Positions 45,130 through 57,626 are shown, counted from the first letter of the stretch. The stretch is 64,000 nt of DNA from Moniliella sp. 'wahieum' (GCA_003971905.1 RSEE01000012.1:744001-808000), one strand, 5' to 3'. Notes: generated by a model from the letters alone, not told the origin. Translations and numbers: made by a program.

Positions 45130-46357
45130 TTACAACCGTTTGCCCGGGACAAAAATAAACAGGACACAAAAGGCCGTCGTGATGGACGCGACAATCAACA
45201 GGACCCCCATGCGCGCCGGGTGAGCAGCGTGGCCACGTACTGCTCGCGTACGACGATGTACTTGAACGGGGTTGTTTCCGACCGGCGGAAAACAGAGGTG
45301 CAACAATGGATCCAGTTCGTACTGCTGCGACACGAGGCACAAGATGGCCACGGCAAAGGGCAAAATAACCCAACACCGTTCTTGTCTCCTCACATTGAGA
45401 AACACAAACGAAAAAAACCCCGTTGCAAACGCAGCCCAGAGCGCAAGCAAGCCACCAACCGCACCAATGACGAGGCTGGGGTCAGTTGCTAAAGGCCTTG
45501 GCGCGCAAAAAATAATTGTACACATCCGTTTCCATCGTACGAAACACGTACTCTTTTGCTCATGAAACAGATCGGGAATCGTGGCCAACGCTGTCCGGCC
45601 CGCATCGCTTTGATCCTCGAACCGGTAAGAGGCAGAGATGGGAAAACGAATGGATGCGCAACGAAGCAGGAAGGTACACTTCCTTCTCCGAACCGGGAAG
45701 GGAGGTACCGAGCGTAAATACGTTCAGCCGAGGCGATGAGATCGGCCTGGGTAATGGCCGTTTCGCGGGAGATGACGGTAGGAGCCAACGGAGTGCGTTG
45801 GTACGTCAGCCCCCCCAACAGCGACTTTTTTGGAGACCTAACCGGGGGCAGCGGGAAGTCGGGGTCGCCAGGGAACCGCGGACCTGGTGCCGAGCCCGAA
45901 GCGGGAAGCGAAGACGTCTGCGTCATGAGCGAGTCTGATGGTACCCGTGCAGTGGCCGGGATCAATGGGAGCGAGGCCAGGTTCTCATTGGAAGCTGGCT
46001 GCATGTTGGGCTGGTTCCCGCCCCCGTTGCTGCTTGGCGCAGTCTCAAGCTCGAACAGGTGGGAATAAATCGAGCCGTGGGTACAGGCCTGGGCATAAAA
46101 CTCGGGCCATTCGTGTCGGATGGACCGTCCGGCTTGGCGAAGGTCCTTAAAGTAGGCCCTGCACAAATTCTCATGCTGCTGTACGTCCAGCCAAAAGTCC
46201 AGCGCGTCCTCAGCGTCTTCCCGCTGGAGGTAAATGTAGAGGCAAAAGAGATCAACGGGGGGCGCCGTGCGGCGGGCCAACACCTCGGCCAGCGTCGGGA
46301 GACGTTGACGGTTATGATAAGTGGGACGCGGCCTGCGTTCTCGACGTTGCTGCTCAT
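45130..46357 (-). CDS. RGS-domain membrane protein, Rax1-like (frameshifted)
   Basis: Yeast Rax1 marks bud sites at the plasma membrane; this looks like the basidiomycete relative. An ATG at 46357 is followed, one frame over, by RQRLPTLAEVLARR and the first RGS helix block DLFCLYIYLQREDAEDALDF, then WLDVQQHENLCRAYFKDLRQ. A low-complexity insert (ASGSAPGPRFPGDPDFPLPP) separates it from the end of the RGS fold (ADLIASAERIYARYL, IPDLFHEQK). The C-terminal third has three hydrophobic segments: GAVGGLLALWAAFATGFFS, CWVILPFAVAILCLVSQQY and GVLLIVASITTAFCVLFIF, then VPGKRL-stop at 45130. Frame changes lie near 45650-45590, 45540 and 45290. Domain order and membrane ending support Rax1 over ordinary soluble RGS proteins. 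Confidence 0.8.
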
Positions 46358-47020
46358 CCCGACACACCAATCAAACCCACACACAAAAGAAGAAGAAGAG
46401 GAAGAGGGCGGTGGTTAGTAGTGATGGCGGCGGCAGCCGCAAGGGTCGTGGTTCCCCCTCCTCTCCCCTAATTCCCAACCTTGGCTAGCAGCGCCCAAGT
46501 GGTGTGAGCCCATGCCAAGGAGGGCGCGGCTTGTCGCCCGACATGTGACAGGTGACACGGTGACAGGATCTGCGGATAGGGTTGGGTGGTACACTGCCGA
46601 CCTGCCTTCTGTGGCATTTCACCTTCCCCTCCTAGACGGTGCCCATCCCACTTTTTAAATTGCTTTCAGACAACAAAACTTGGCATGCGCTGATAGGGGA
46701 AAGGCTGCAAAGCTGGCTCGTCCCAACAAAGGGGATGATGTGGGCTGGCTAATCGATAACCTCCATGCATAACCAGTCAGCCAGACGTCAGACGACGTCT
46801 CAGACTACCCCACGGCAAGCATCGATAAAATGATGGTTGGTAGCGCGCCCCGAGGGCACCACTGAAGAAGATAAACGGCACATGGCAGAGCATCGCATAT
46901 GACAGAGAATTGGCCCAGTAGGCATTGACAGACTAAACAAGGTATGAAGAAAGGAGCACGTGGTCGGACACACACACTCACTCAACGCAGCAACGTGTCG
47001 AGCGGTGACGGTTTCCCCCT
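46358..47020. other. Upstream region of the Rax1-like gene
   Basis: Same-strand spacer of 663 bp. A CATGTGACAGGTGACACGG word cluster lies at 46540-46565. No gene seen. Confidence 0.5.
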
Positions 47021-48700
47021 TTACAACTTGGCGCGCTGCGGCGGCGGCGGACGCACAAAGCGTTGGCGCTGCCGTGCTTCGCGCAATGTGTCCCCCACCA
47101 TGATCCGCCGCCGGCTTTCCAGCCACTCGATCGATTCGCCATACGTGTACGGCGAGACACGCCGCTTGGTCTGGCCAATCTCAAAGGTAAAGTGAAAGGA
47201 GTTGGATTGGGTCCGGCTGCCGGTCAACAGATCCACAATTTCACCCGTACCGCCACAGCGGCCAAGACGGGGTCCCCCTCCTTCCGAGGGCTTGGAGATG
47301 GTGTTGCGATGTGTAGGTGATGGTGGATGTCATATCTTTCATGCGGCACACGAGTTAGCAAAATCCCGAGCGCACCACTAACCTCCTTCCCCTCTCCTAG
47401 AAAAAGCGCAAAGAAGGAACGCAAACGTACTCAGTGTGGCACCAATGTTGACCGGATTGTCAAACGTAACCGTATCCAACGAGAGAGAAACGTGACGGGT
47501 GCATTGGCAAACGCCGAAGCGTTCATCCAAGCCAACTCGTACCCCTGTTTGAGCAACTCGCCTCCAAACACTTTCCAATGCGCATTGGTGCTGCGGGTGT
47601 TCATGCATGCAGCTCGACATGGCAGTCGAACTGATGGTGACCACCGCATTCTTATCTCCGCATTGGTCAGCGGGCTCATGCCTTCCGACGGGGCGACCAT
47701 GGCCGATGCGGCCCGGCGCCCAACGAGCCGCCCATCAAGGTGCTGGCCATACTGCGTTGCAACGCCGAGCGGTCACGCAGGTACTGTTCGGGAGGAGCGG
47801 GCCTCTTCCTGGGTAGGTGGGGTGTGGTTGAGCGAGGTTTTAGCAACGCGTTTCTTGTGCGCCTTGTGCTGCTGCGCAATCTCCGACAGTTGCTTTTCTT
47901 CGGGCGTCTCGAGCAAAAGGGAAGGCACGCGCTGGGCCTTGTTGGTTAAAGCATTGCGCGAAGCCATGGTAAAGCTGCATTCAGAATCAGCGACAGTCAG
48001 TAAGGCACGTATAACAGAAGAAAGAGAGAAAAGGGGGGAGCGGGAGGAGGAGGAGAACGCACATGCCAGTCAGAACAATCTCGCGACTGCCCGTGGCCGG
48101 ATTGATCTCCTCAATCGCAATCAGCACCTCCATGACGACCGACCGACCGAGATGGTGGCCGATCAGGTCGTAGTCGCAAAACGGTGTCATGGGCCGCAAG
48201 AGGTCCAACCGATCAATCGACGCCGTGACGGTAATGACGGGGGAGCCTCGGTCTTGTCTGGTGGGGATGTACCCGAGCGCATGGAGGAAGGAGATGTGGC
48301 CGGCCATGCCATCAATGTCTTCCCACACCTTGCCCAGGCGGATGAGGCCCGAAGTAGCAATGTAGTCCTCGACCAGTTCCGGGTTGGAGAAAGTTGAGCC
48401 GGAGCTCGACGAGCGAGTCGGACACGCGCTTGGGCGCCAAGGTTGTGCTCAAACGCACGCACTTCCTCGCGTAGCTCGGCGAGCGCCGCTCGGCAGGCAA
48501 GCCCATGCGACGGCGCTCCTCCGCCCACGTCCGCACGGGCACCAGACGAGTGGGGATGGGCACCGGGGTCTTGCCCTTGGCACCTCGGAGAGCAGCGAGT
48601 GGATCTTGGCCAGTTCCTGGGGACTGTCGGGCGCAGGCGAGACGCCAGGAGCAGGGGCAGGGGCGGACAGGTGGGATGGAGGAGGGCAGCTGAGGGGCGA
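47021..48700 (-). CDS. ACOT9-type acyl-CoA thioesterase, double hotdog (frameshifted)
   Basis: Hydrolyses acyl-CoA, usually in mitochondria. The start is uncertain (about 48700). LVPVRTWAEERRRMGLP leads into RVSDSLVELRLNFSNPELV, VWEDIDGMAGHISFLHALGY and VITVTASIDRLDLLRP, then HHLGRSVVMEVLIAIEE: the first hotdog fold. An intron with a GTGCGT donor and ATGCAG acceptor lies about 47975-48062. Past it come FTMASRNALTNKAQRVPSL and a basic linker. The second hotdog is NAHWKVFGGELLKQGYELAW, FLSLDTVTFDNPVNIGATLS and SNSFHFTFEIGQTKRRV, then SPYTYGESIEWLESRRR with stop at 47021. Motif order matches animal ACOT9/ACOT10. Frame changes occur near 48395, 47640 and 47430-47240. The N-terminal presequence cannot be judged. 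Confidence 0.85.
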
Positions 48701-49538
48701 TAGGAGGATGCGGGAGATTTTTATTGGGGGGAGGGGGGGGGCTAGCGCCGCTCAGAAGGGGGATGTGACTGGATGGATGATGTTGATTGCGGCTGAAACC
48801 GATGATGCCGAGCGGAAAGCATCGAACGGCTGGCCGCGTAGCGTGCTGGAGCGCAGTGTCTGGTGCGAGACCAAACGATGCAGTTTGGGTGGGTTTGACA
48901 TGTGTGATCCACGCGGGTAGACAGGCGGATGCCAGTGCTATGGGCTGCTATGTGCGCTGCTATACCCGCCGTCTGTGGCTTGGGCATCGCACAGGCTGCC
49001 GCAGGCGGCGCAGGGAGGCGAGTGTGCTGCGTGGTGCTGCGGTGCTCCACGAGCCACTGCGCTCCCTGCGCGCCGGGCCCCGGGACAGGCGTGGGCCGGG
49101 TGCTCTCACGCGCCTGGGCACTGCCAGCGTCGGTACTAGGGCGTGCACCCGTGTCTCTATCGCCGCATGGCCAGTGTGGCAGCTGCGGCCACACATCCGA
49201 TGGGTTACGTACCACCTCCACCAGCACCCACCCACCGCTCCCGCCGGCACACACGCCCCCGGTCTCCCCGGGCCATTCAACATTCAGCGCATTTTCCCCC
49301 CACCATCCGTACTCAGCCCCTGGCTCGTTTCGATATACCGGCATTCAATCCCCCATGGGAGCTTTCCCATACCAGATGCCGCGCCTGCATCGCTTGATAT
49401 GTACTAGCCGTGTCTGCCATCCCAATCCGGCTGCATTCGCATCGGCCGCTGAGGCCAATATGCATTCCAGACCCCGCCTCCGCCTGCGCTTCGTCGCAGC
49501 GTCCATAATCGCGCACCACGCATTGGTCCCCCGCCCCC
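48701..49538. other. GC-rich spacer between the thioesterase start and the DUF3684 3' end
   Basis: Open frames exist on both strands because stops are rare in this GC-rich stretch, but none shows a domain or consistent composition. A G7-G8 run lies at 48725-48740. It should hold the ACOT9-like promoter and the DUF3684 3' UTR. Confidence 0.5.
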
Positions 49539-52500
49539 TCACAGCAGCCCCACCAGCGCGGGCAAAAACTGCTCGGCAATCGCACTAAAGTAGAACTCGT
49601 GCTTGGCGTTGTGTCCCGACTCGACGTTGTGTGCCAGCTCATGCGCCAGCGTCATAAACGTCGAGACGAGCGCCTCGCTGCGCGCGCCTGCACGACCAGC
49701 TCGTCGTGCCATGCGCGGTAGAAGCGCAGGTTGAGGTAGATCACCCCGGCCTGGTTGAATGCGATTGTGGGGCCGGCCGTGTCGAGAAAGACACACAGCG
49801 CTTCGTCTCGCAACCCAAACACGGTGCCCACGGGACGGTAGACCTGCGCCACCAAGCGCTCCAGCGCCGCCCGCGTTGGCCCACCCACAGAGCGCCGCTG
49901 CCACATCCACCTCCTCCGCTACATAGAACCGCAGCCCCCCCACGCGCCCAGCCAAGTGCAGGCCCGGCATCGCGCCCGACGCATCGCAGAACCCCTCGGC
50001 CTCGGCCGTTTCAGGCAGCCTGCCTTTGCCTCCTGGTTCGGCTCCATTGGGCACGCGCGGCGTAGCCCCCGTCCGTGAGGTGTCTGAGACGTGCACCGCA
50101 TCCCGTACATTGGCCCGGATCTGCTCCATCGGCGTCACTTGCTTGTCCATTGTGGGCATGGGCCCACCAATCCCAGCCGCCGTCGGTCCCGGTCCCCCCG
50201 ACAGCCCACCTCCCTGCGCACCCAATGGTACAGCGCCCTTGCCCGGTACATGTCCCGACCCCGACGCCAACTTTTCCCGCACAATCGAAGACGTCCCATT
50301 GGCCAACGATGACAGCGGCTGGCTCGGGTTCCAGCGAGAGCGCAGTTGCTGAAGCAAGCCAGTTCCCGACGGCGGCGGGCAATCGGGACCAACGGCTGCC
50401 GTTTGCCACCTGTTGGGTCGGGCGCAGAGGGTGTGCCATCCCCGCCTTTGGATGGTGCCTTGGTATCCATCTCTGTGCCAGGCGCGACGTGGGTCCGATT
50501 GGATCTTCTCATATTTCGGTGGCACGTCCTGCGAGGGAGGCGGAGACGAGGTCGTGTGCGAAGCTTGCTCCAGTTGCTCTCTCTCCTTCTCGGCCCGCTC
50601 TCGCTCAGCCTGCTTGACCACCTTCAGTTCTCGTTCCGCCGCTTCCCGCTGAGCGCGCCGTGCGGCTAAAATCTTGTCGACATGGAACCCCCTCCGACGA
50701 AGGTCACGCAACGGGGTCGAGAGCAGTGTCATAAACAACAGGATCTCCTCCAAGTTCCGCCCGGCATGCGACAAGAGCAAAGGGCACAACTGCTGCGCCA
50801 CTTCAAACCAGTCCACGGGCATGTGACTAGCCACCTCCAACTTGATTTCCCCCAGGCGGCCGTTCCAGGAAGAAAAAGAGGTGGCTCGGGCCGACGCACT
50901 TTGCACGTGTGTCTTGTGTACCGCTCCAAATCGGAGCGTGCGCGTGAGCCGCAGACCGCCACCGGTCACTTCCACCACTTGCAGCCGATCTTTCAGGTTG
51001 GGGTCGCCACGCAACTCGGGGCGGATGGTGGAGGCCTTTTCATACAAAAAGAGCGGTGTCCGTTCGAGAATCACAGCTTGCACCTCGTGGGCAAACGGCG
51101 TGTTGGCCAAGGGTGTACCAAGGGTGGAGAATTGCACGGTAATCAATTGGCTCAGACGGGGAGAACCGAGTTGCTCATAGACTGTCCACAACAAACCGGG
51201 TCAGTACCAGCGAGGCATGCACAGAACAAGAACCACATACACGCCGACAAGGCCTCCTCGTACGGAGCAGCAAACAAGACCGAAGCAAATAGCATAAACG
51301 AGCTCGCCTCGTCCACCCTCACAATCTCCTTTGCGCACTTGAGGTCATAGAGCAGCGTGCCCTCCTCCTCCTCGGCGTCCCCCTCGCTCTCGGCCAACAC
51401 ACGACGCGAGGCGAGCAAGAACGGACTGGTGGTCATCTGGTTCCGTAGGGCCTTGGGGAAGGAGGTATAGGCCCCGGCCACCAGCCTCAGAAGCGCCGTG
51501 TACTGCTCCACCCCATTCATGGCCGTGTAGAACGCCGAGGGATCGGCCACCAGTTTGGCCGCCACCTGTTCCGCCGACGGGTGGTCGGATACCCCACAAT
51601 TCTTGAGGAACGCACCGGCCACCGGGCCAAAATCACAGTAGAGGAACAATTCACGGGGATCACATCTTCCCTCTCGCTGGCGCGCGGGGGGAAGAAACAG
51701 TTGACAGGAGGCGCAATGACTACCTCCTCCTTTTCTGGTGCTCCTGGCAGCTTCCGCCGCACAGGTACAAACGGCGCCCGGCACAGCTGGGCATAGTCGC
51801 GAAGGGAAAATTCCGACACGGTAGCCAAGTACTCAAATCGTTTCTTGGCCACCTGCTCGTCCTTTGTCACTTGCCGCAACAGCTGCTCCATCAACGCAGA
51901 GGGTGAGGGGTGGTGCGGTAAGGAAAGCAAGGCGGACAGCAAAGTCACGTTGCCCCCCATCTTTCGTAGCGCATCTTGGTCCACTACCGCAAAGCCAAGC
52001 ACCGTAGCACCCGCGTTGGTATAGGCCTTGGAGGGAGGACGGAGGACAGGGCGCAAGCCCTTGGGCCCTTCCTCTGTGGCTGCCTTGTCATCCGGCGTAG
52101 TGGCCTTCCCCACAGTGGACGGGTCCGAAGGGATAAGGCAGGGCACAAATGCAAATTGATCGAGCGACTTCAAATTGCTGGGCCAAGAGGGGGAATATAC
52201 GTCCTGGAAGTGCTCAACGAGATACACAAGAGCGTGGGACCGAGTTCGTACCTCTTCAGATGATGCCAACGTTAGCACCATTTCCAGTGGTGGATGACGT
52301 TGGAGACCAATGGAAAAGAGCAACTTGGCCTCTTCTGACGTGGGGCGCCACGGTTTGCCCGACCACGCGAGCAGAGGGAGTCCCAACGCACGATGGGCCG
52401 AGGTGGGCTCATACAGTTGGTTGGGGAAGTAACGTTTCGGTGTTTCTTCCGTCTCCTTTCCCTCGCCTTCCTTGGGTAACATGGCCGTCTTGCGCAAGCG

Positions 52501-55487
52501 CGCCCACTCGGTCGGCGTAAGCGTCTTCTGGTTCTCAGCGAGATAGGTGATCAGATCCACATGGGACCAATTTCCGCGCGAGACGAGACGATCAAAGATG
52601 AGTTGGAGTTCGACGTGCCTCCGGACCCCAAGGGCGGACAATACTTTTTCCAAGCTCCCCTTTACCGCCACTGATGGGAAGGACACAATGGGCAAGTCCT
52701 CAAAGAGGGCAACAGAGGAGAAATAGGCTTGATCGGGTCGCTTAAACACGTACTCTGCCGTCTGATCGGTCCCAGTTGGCTTGGAAGGGGAACGAGTGGG
52801 TATGCAGGCCACGGGCGTCAGGAGGGAATGAGAGCCTGCACCGTTTCCGTCTTGATGTTCCCCCAGGCACGGGCAAGGGTGGTAAATACTTGCTGAGCAA
52901 ACTCTGCATCCGAAGTCATGTCTTTGCCCCCCTGTTGGCCGAGGCCCACGAGATATTCCACCCACGTCGGCAGAGGCAACTCCTTCCACCCATGACCGAC
53001 GCCATATCACTCGTTGACAAAGCCTGAGAAACCTGGACAGGGAGACAGCTGGGCGGAACAGGGAGGCTTGGAGGGATTCGTGCCACATTTCTCCAGTACA
53101 AGATGGCAAGGAGAGGCTGGACCGTCTCGGTATCAGGGTGGCCATTGGCAGCCCCCAGGGGAGCAGGCACACGCACTACAGCGGTCGCGCATGAGTCGTT
53201 GTTGGAACTGAGAGGCATATTGGGCATGGCGCGAGACGCCTATCCACCATTGCAGGCAGGCCACCATTTCCCCTGGTTCGAGGGGGCGCCCGCCAACTCC
53301 TGCATCACATCTTCCACCAGCAGGTCCCGCACCATCCCTCGTTCGCGCAGAACCGACATGAACGTCTGTGCCCCCTGCACATGCTCCTCAGGAAGCACAG
53401 GCGCGCGCTTGACAAACCCGCTAAGCACCTTGTTCGGCCATCGGACGCACTATTTACCTTAACCCCGGCCGAGGAGAGGAGCGCAACGGAGGACCACTTG
53501 CTGCAGGCAAAGAACTGCTCCGCCATCACCTCACCCACTCGGGCCGAGGGAGTGGAGGGGCCAAAGGAGAAAAACCGCATCAAATGCAAAGCTTCGTCCA
53601 GTAGCCGCTGGCCAACCTCACGTTTAGCCGCTTGCGTGGGATCCACTTCCTTCCCTTCCCCTCTTCAGGCGGAGCCAGCTCAGCATACCCCCAACGTGCG
53701 TCAGAGCCGAGAGCTTGCACCCACCTCTTCTGCAGCCCCTCCATCTCGTTCTCATAAATCGCACGTGCGACCCAGGCAGCCATGCTCAACAGCTCCATGT
53801 TCCACTTGGCACAGTACCGATCGATAAAGTCGAGCGACTCGCGTTCCACAGTGGGGATCAAGCGAGCAGCCACATGACCGCCAAAGGATGTAGTCTGGTG
53901 AGTGCGGAAACCAATAAACCCGCCCCATTTGGGCTTCGCTTGCGCGGACAAGATGTGGCAGCAAACCCGAAAACAGTTCCTCCAACCCCTCGGGGAGCTC
54001 TTTGCCAGTTTGCGCACTAACGAGGAGCGACTTGTCCTTGTCCTCCTTACCAGCGTAGATGATACTCAGCTTCGTTTTGGCTGGCGGGGGTTTCTTGGTG
54101 CTTCGCTCCAACTCGCGAACAAAGGCCTTGTCCAGCTTGGTGGTAATGGTGGCTGTAGCGACACGTAGATGGACATCAGCTACAATCATGTCCAGGTCAG
54201 ATGGGATGGCGCCAGTCACTGTCACAGGAGGTTGCAGCCACAGGCGCGGGGGGAGGCGTGGGCTCGCGGGCCGGCTTGGGAGTAGGCACATCCGGCGTAA
54301 ATGCCTTCTTGAAGAATCCACCCCAGGAGGATCCAAGGCATTGGACAGAAGCCAGAAGGGCCCGTGGCTGGAACAGCAGCCGATGTCTCCCGATGTGGCA
54401 GCCGAGATTTACGCGCAATGGAAGTAATGAGCGACTCTTTTGCTCGTCGACGCTTCTCTTCATCGCGCAACACGGCCCAAGCCACCTTGCCTGTAATCTT
54501 GACCGGCGTAGCATGGAGCACATCGGCACGCATCATACCCTGAGGGCTTGAAGGAGACAGATGCGAGTTCCACCGCACCGTATCCGAGGGGGAAAGTTGT
54601 TTGTGGGCTTGTAAGAGCGGGTGTCCGTCCCAGTAAACCTCAACGGTACGCACGTTGGCAGTAAACGCAAGACTGGTGATGAGAAACTCGCACAGCTTGA
54701 GCGCCGTCTCGGGGAGAACACTGGCTTCGCGCAAACGCATATGAAATGTGGTCCATCTGCGTCCGGTTTCGGCATTCAGATCCTCATCTTCAGGTGCCAC
54801 GTCCGATCTGGTGCCGGGGGGCGGGCTGAACGCCTGGTATAAAGCGAATCCCCTTTCCAAAAAAAGCCAATCACTGTATCCCCCGAGGAGACGATGGGCT
54901 CCTCGCAAATGGAGAAGAGACTATAAAAGCCAACACCAAACGCACCAATACGGTCAGGATCAGGGTTGCCCTCGGCGATGCGCTGAGAAGGAGAAGGAGA
55001 ATGGGTCAGTATCCGTAACTTCGAACGTGGTCCGAGCTGCATAAGCGACAACGTACTCGCAGCCGGTTCCAGTCATCGGGACTGAAGGGCTTGCCATCGT
55101 TCTGAAAAACCCAGTGGCAGAGCGGAACGGACAAATCAACCGAGTCCGCACTGGCGGCAGGAGCAGACGCAGACGCAGACGAGGCAGCGGCCGTAGTGGA
55201 GGTCGAAATAGCGGGAGCGGGGTCGGATGGTACGGGTGAGCGGCTGGGTGGGGGGCGGATGCGTTGTACTACTGCTTCTGTGCGAGGGGATGCGGCATGG
55301 TGGGATGAAAAGAGGAGGCGGCAGGTATGGGCCTCGGCGTCGTCAGCGTTCTGGAGGAGTTCGCGTAGAAGGTGAACTCGGCAGCGTAGCGGGCGAGGAT
55401 CTTGTCGATGAGAGCGCGCTGGTTGACGGTGATAGCCTCTTCCACCACATCAGCGCCGTCCCATGCGGCAGGAGAGGGGGACGTCAT
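49539..55487 (-). CDS. Giant DUF3684 protein: GHKL/HATPase N-terminus with a C-terminal HELAH motif (frameshifted)
   Basis: A fungal family of about 1600-1950 residues annotated only as ATP-binding or sacsin-like. The ATG at 55487 gives MTSPSPAAWDGADVVEEAIT. The N-box of the GHKL ATPase fold is visible (ALIDKILARYAAEFTFY then ELLQNADDAEA near 55360). The core continues with WVFQNDGKPFSPDDWNRL, RIAEGNPDPDRIGAFGVGFY and SICEEPIVSSGDTVIGFFWK. DUF3684 sequence follows (NVRTVEVYWDGHPLLQAHKQ; LSIIYAGKEDKDKSLLVSAQ; YVFKRPDQAYFSSVALFEDL; HVELQLIFDRLVSRGNWSHV; HMPVDWFEVAQQLCPLLLSH). A KVVKQAERERAEKEREQLEQ coiled coil and low-complexity linker precede GPTIAFNQAGVIYLNLRFY and FMTLAHELAHNVESGHNAKH, ending LPALVGLL. 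The last block contains HExxH (49629-49643). At least eight frame changes are bridged by homology. Molecular function unknown. Confidence 0.88.
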
Positions 55488-56499
55488 GAGAGGATGAAGG
55501 GGGATGGAGCTCGAGATGGAGATGGTGATGAGATGGAGATGGAGGTGGCGAGGACAGAGAAGGCGCCGGGACAGGTGAAATGGCGCGCAAGTGGATCCGT
55601 CTGGTGGGGTGCGTGGCCTTGGCTGACATAAGCCGCCACCCCCTACTTTAATCGCCGGTTCTCACGCGTTCACGAGGCACACGTGACCAGTGTACGAGAT
55701 GTTGCAGTTGCATTATGATCCCAAACTTTGTCCCACCACCACCGTTTCCATGGTGCCGCAGGCGTGCGGACTCAGCATCCCTCTTCAACGCCTCGATTAC
55801 AGGGTGTCATCGGATGGAGCGCCTTCGATGGAATCGAGGTGGAGCTTGCAGGTAGGCAACAAACGCTATTTTTCAAGGGATTCTTTCAGCTCACCTAGCA
55901 ACAAAATGCATATCATGATCACACAGAAAAAAGACAATGGAGACAATAAACCTCTCTTGGGGGGGCAATAGGCGATTGTGTTCCACGTGCATATCCTGCA
56001 AAAGAGACGCCAACTCACAACTACCGTTTCGTCGAGCGACGAGAGAGGCAAATTGAGTCGCGTTGGTCAAGCACGTTCCTCTCTGTTGGTGCCTCTCCTC
56101 TCTGTGAGAGTTTTGCATATACATTGCTAGATGTCAGTGCCGCTCCTACCCAATATGAGAATCGCAATAAGAACTACAAGCACAAGCAATTGTTGTTCCA
56201 AGTGCGCTGTTGGGGGTTCAATGGGACTATACGCTTACAAGCATACTACTAGCAAGCTCCTTCCAGGATGGTGCCAACCTCGATGCTTATTTTTGCAATA
56301 CACCATCCAGGTATTGCCGAAGTCGTATTCCCGGCCCGTGGTTTTGACTTTGATAGATGCTGGAAGTGCGTTGGGTGTTTTTGTCCTTGTGGGATAGCTG
56401 GACCTGTCTCCAGGCTAGTTCCTCGGTCGCAACGCTTTTTGGATCATTCTTGAAGAGTGCACACAGTTCGTGCAAATAAGAGAGTTTGCGACATTGGAA

Positions 56500-57060
56500 T
56501 TGGTATGAGGAGTAAGTACTAAGTACGGATCAGAGAATGTGGAACCCTCTCGTATATAGATTTGATTCCGTCACCGCCGGATCTGGGATCTGTTCCCAGG
56601 CCACAGGGCGTCGATCTCCTCTTGATAGTGTCTTCTCTTGCTCTGTTGGCACGAGAAGGAAATGACAGCGGGCAAACGGGTAGGTCACAGGTTTGAAAAC
56701 TCGCGTGATAGCTCACATACGAAGACTGTCGACCTTTCCCAAAACCTGTTTAACACACCTCTCCTCGAGAAAGTTCTTCAGCTTTTTGACATGGAACACG
56801 CGAACTTTACGGTCTGAGCCGACGGCCTCTCTGTACTATTTCTATCCCGGTCAGACTGAAGGTTGAACATCCCCCGTGAAAATATTCAGTCTATGTGGCA
56901 ATTATACGCTTGTCGTTGGCTGGGCTACATGAATTGCTCGTCGTGCTTTTGTCGAATTTTTGGCAATCCCCCCCGCAGAAGAGTACTAATCAAGACGGGG
57001 CCTGTGGCGCCGCTGCCGCACCGGCCTTTTGACCGTGACTAATGCGTTTCTATTGGACTT
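56500..57060 (-). mobile_element. Possible LTR-retrotransposon fossil (3' part of pol)
   Basis: Read leftward, near 56820-56745 the frame SDRKVRVFHVKKLKNFLEER resembles the C-terminal end of retroelement integrases, which often finish with a VxHVxxLKPF-like motif. Flanking sequence is broken and AT-rich. No terminal repeats or other domains were identified. Family and edges are uncertain. Confidence 0.25.
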
Positions 57061-57536
57061 GCGCTCCATCGATATTGACTCGATGTTGCTCGTAACACAA
57101 GTGGTGGCGGAGTTCAGATGGGCTTGATTGGGCAGGGGCGGACGACGGTCGGAAGGAAGCCTGGCGATGGCCAGTTTGCATCACCAGCTAGTCACTAGTC
57201 ACTGTTTACCGGTTACCTCAGCACGGCCGCCGCTCCTGCGCCCTTCCTTCACGCTTCAAGCTTCATCGATCATCACGCCTCCATCACATGTTGGAGCAAC
57301 CGGACAGCGCATGCTGGCCCCGTGCCGGACGCGCGCGACCCACCGTCCGCAGCACGGCGCCAGTGCCTGAGTGGATCCCACCGGTGGCGGGCGCACACGG
57401 CCAGTGTGGGCCGGGACAGAGCGAGCGCAGCGGCGCTGTGCGGACGCCAGCGCGCAGACCGAGGTCAGGCAGCGCGCCGCCCTGCTCGCTGCCCCCCGCT
57501 TGCGCCAGCACCCAGACAGGCAGGCGCCTGCATTGG

Positions 57537-57537
<1 letters not shown>

Positions 57538-57577
<40 letters not shown>

Positions 57578-57582
57578 GTCCA
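57538..57582 (+). repeat. CTCCTG hexanucleotide microsatellite (about 7 units)
   Basis: Consecutive CTCCTG units in the septin leader, 45-90 bp before its ATG. In the upstream-open frame it would encode an alternating Ala-Pro run. Confidence 0.9.
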
Positions 57583-57626
57583 CCGTCCCACCCTCTGCCC
57601 GCCCTGCCCCCACACCCCCACCCACC

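Larger units (their letters stand above)
55488..57626. other. Intergenic region upstream of DUF3684 and septin genes
   Basis: Divergent spacer of 2.1 kb. It contains AT-richer DNA with short leftward frames (55891-56124, 56287-56475) that I cannot assign, a possible retroelement relic (56500-57060), ACTAGTCACTGTTTACCGGT words near 57190-57215, and a GC-rich septin leader with a CTCCTG microsatellite. Confidence 0.5.

Noticed and set aside
48929-49588. 219-residue rightward open frame with several cysteines
   Set aside because: Overlaps the 3' end of the DUF3684 gene antisense; GC-rich spacer with few stops on both strands; no motif.
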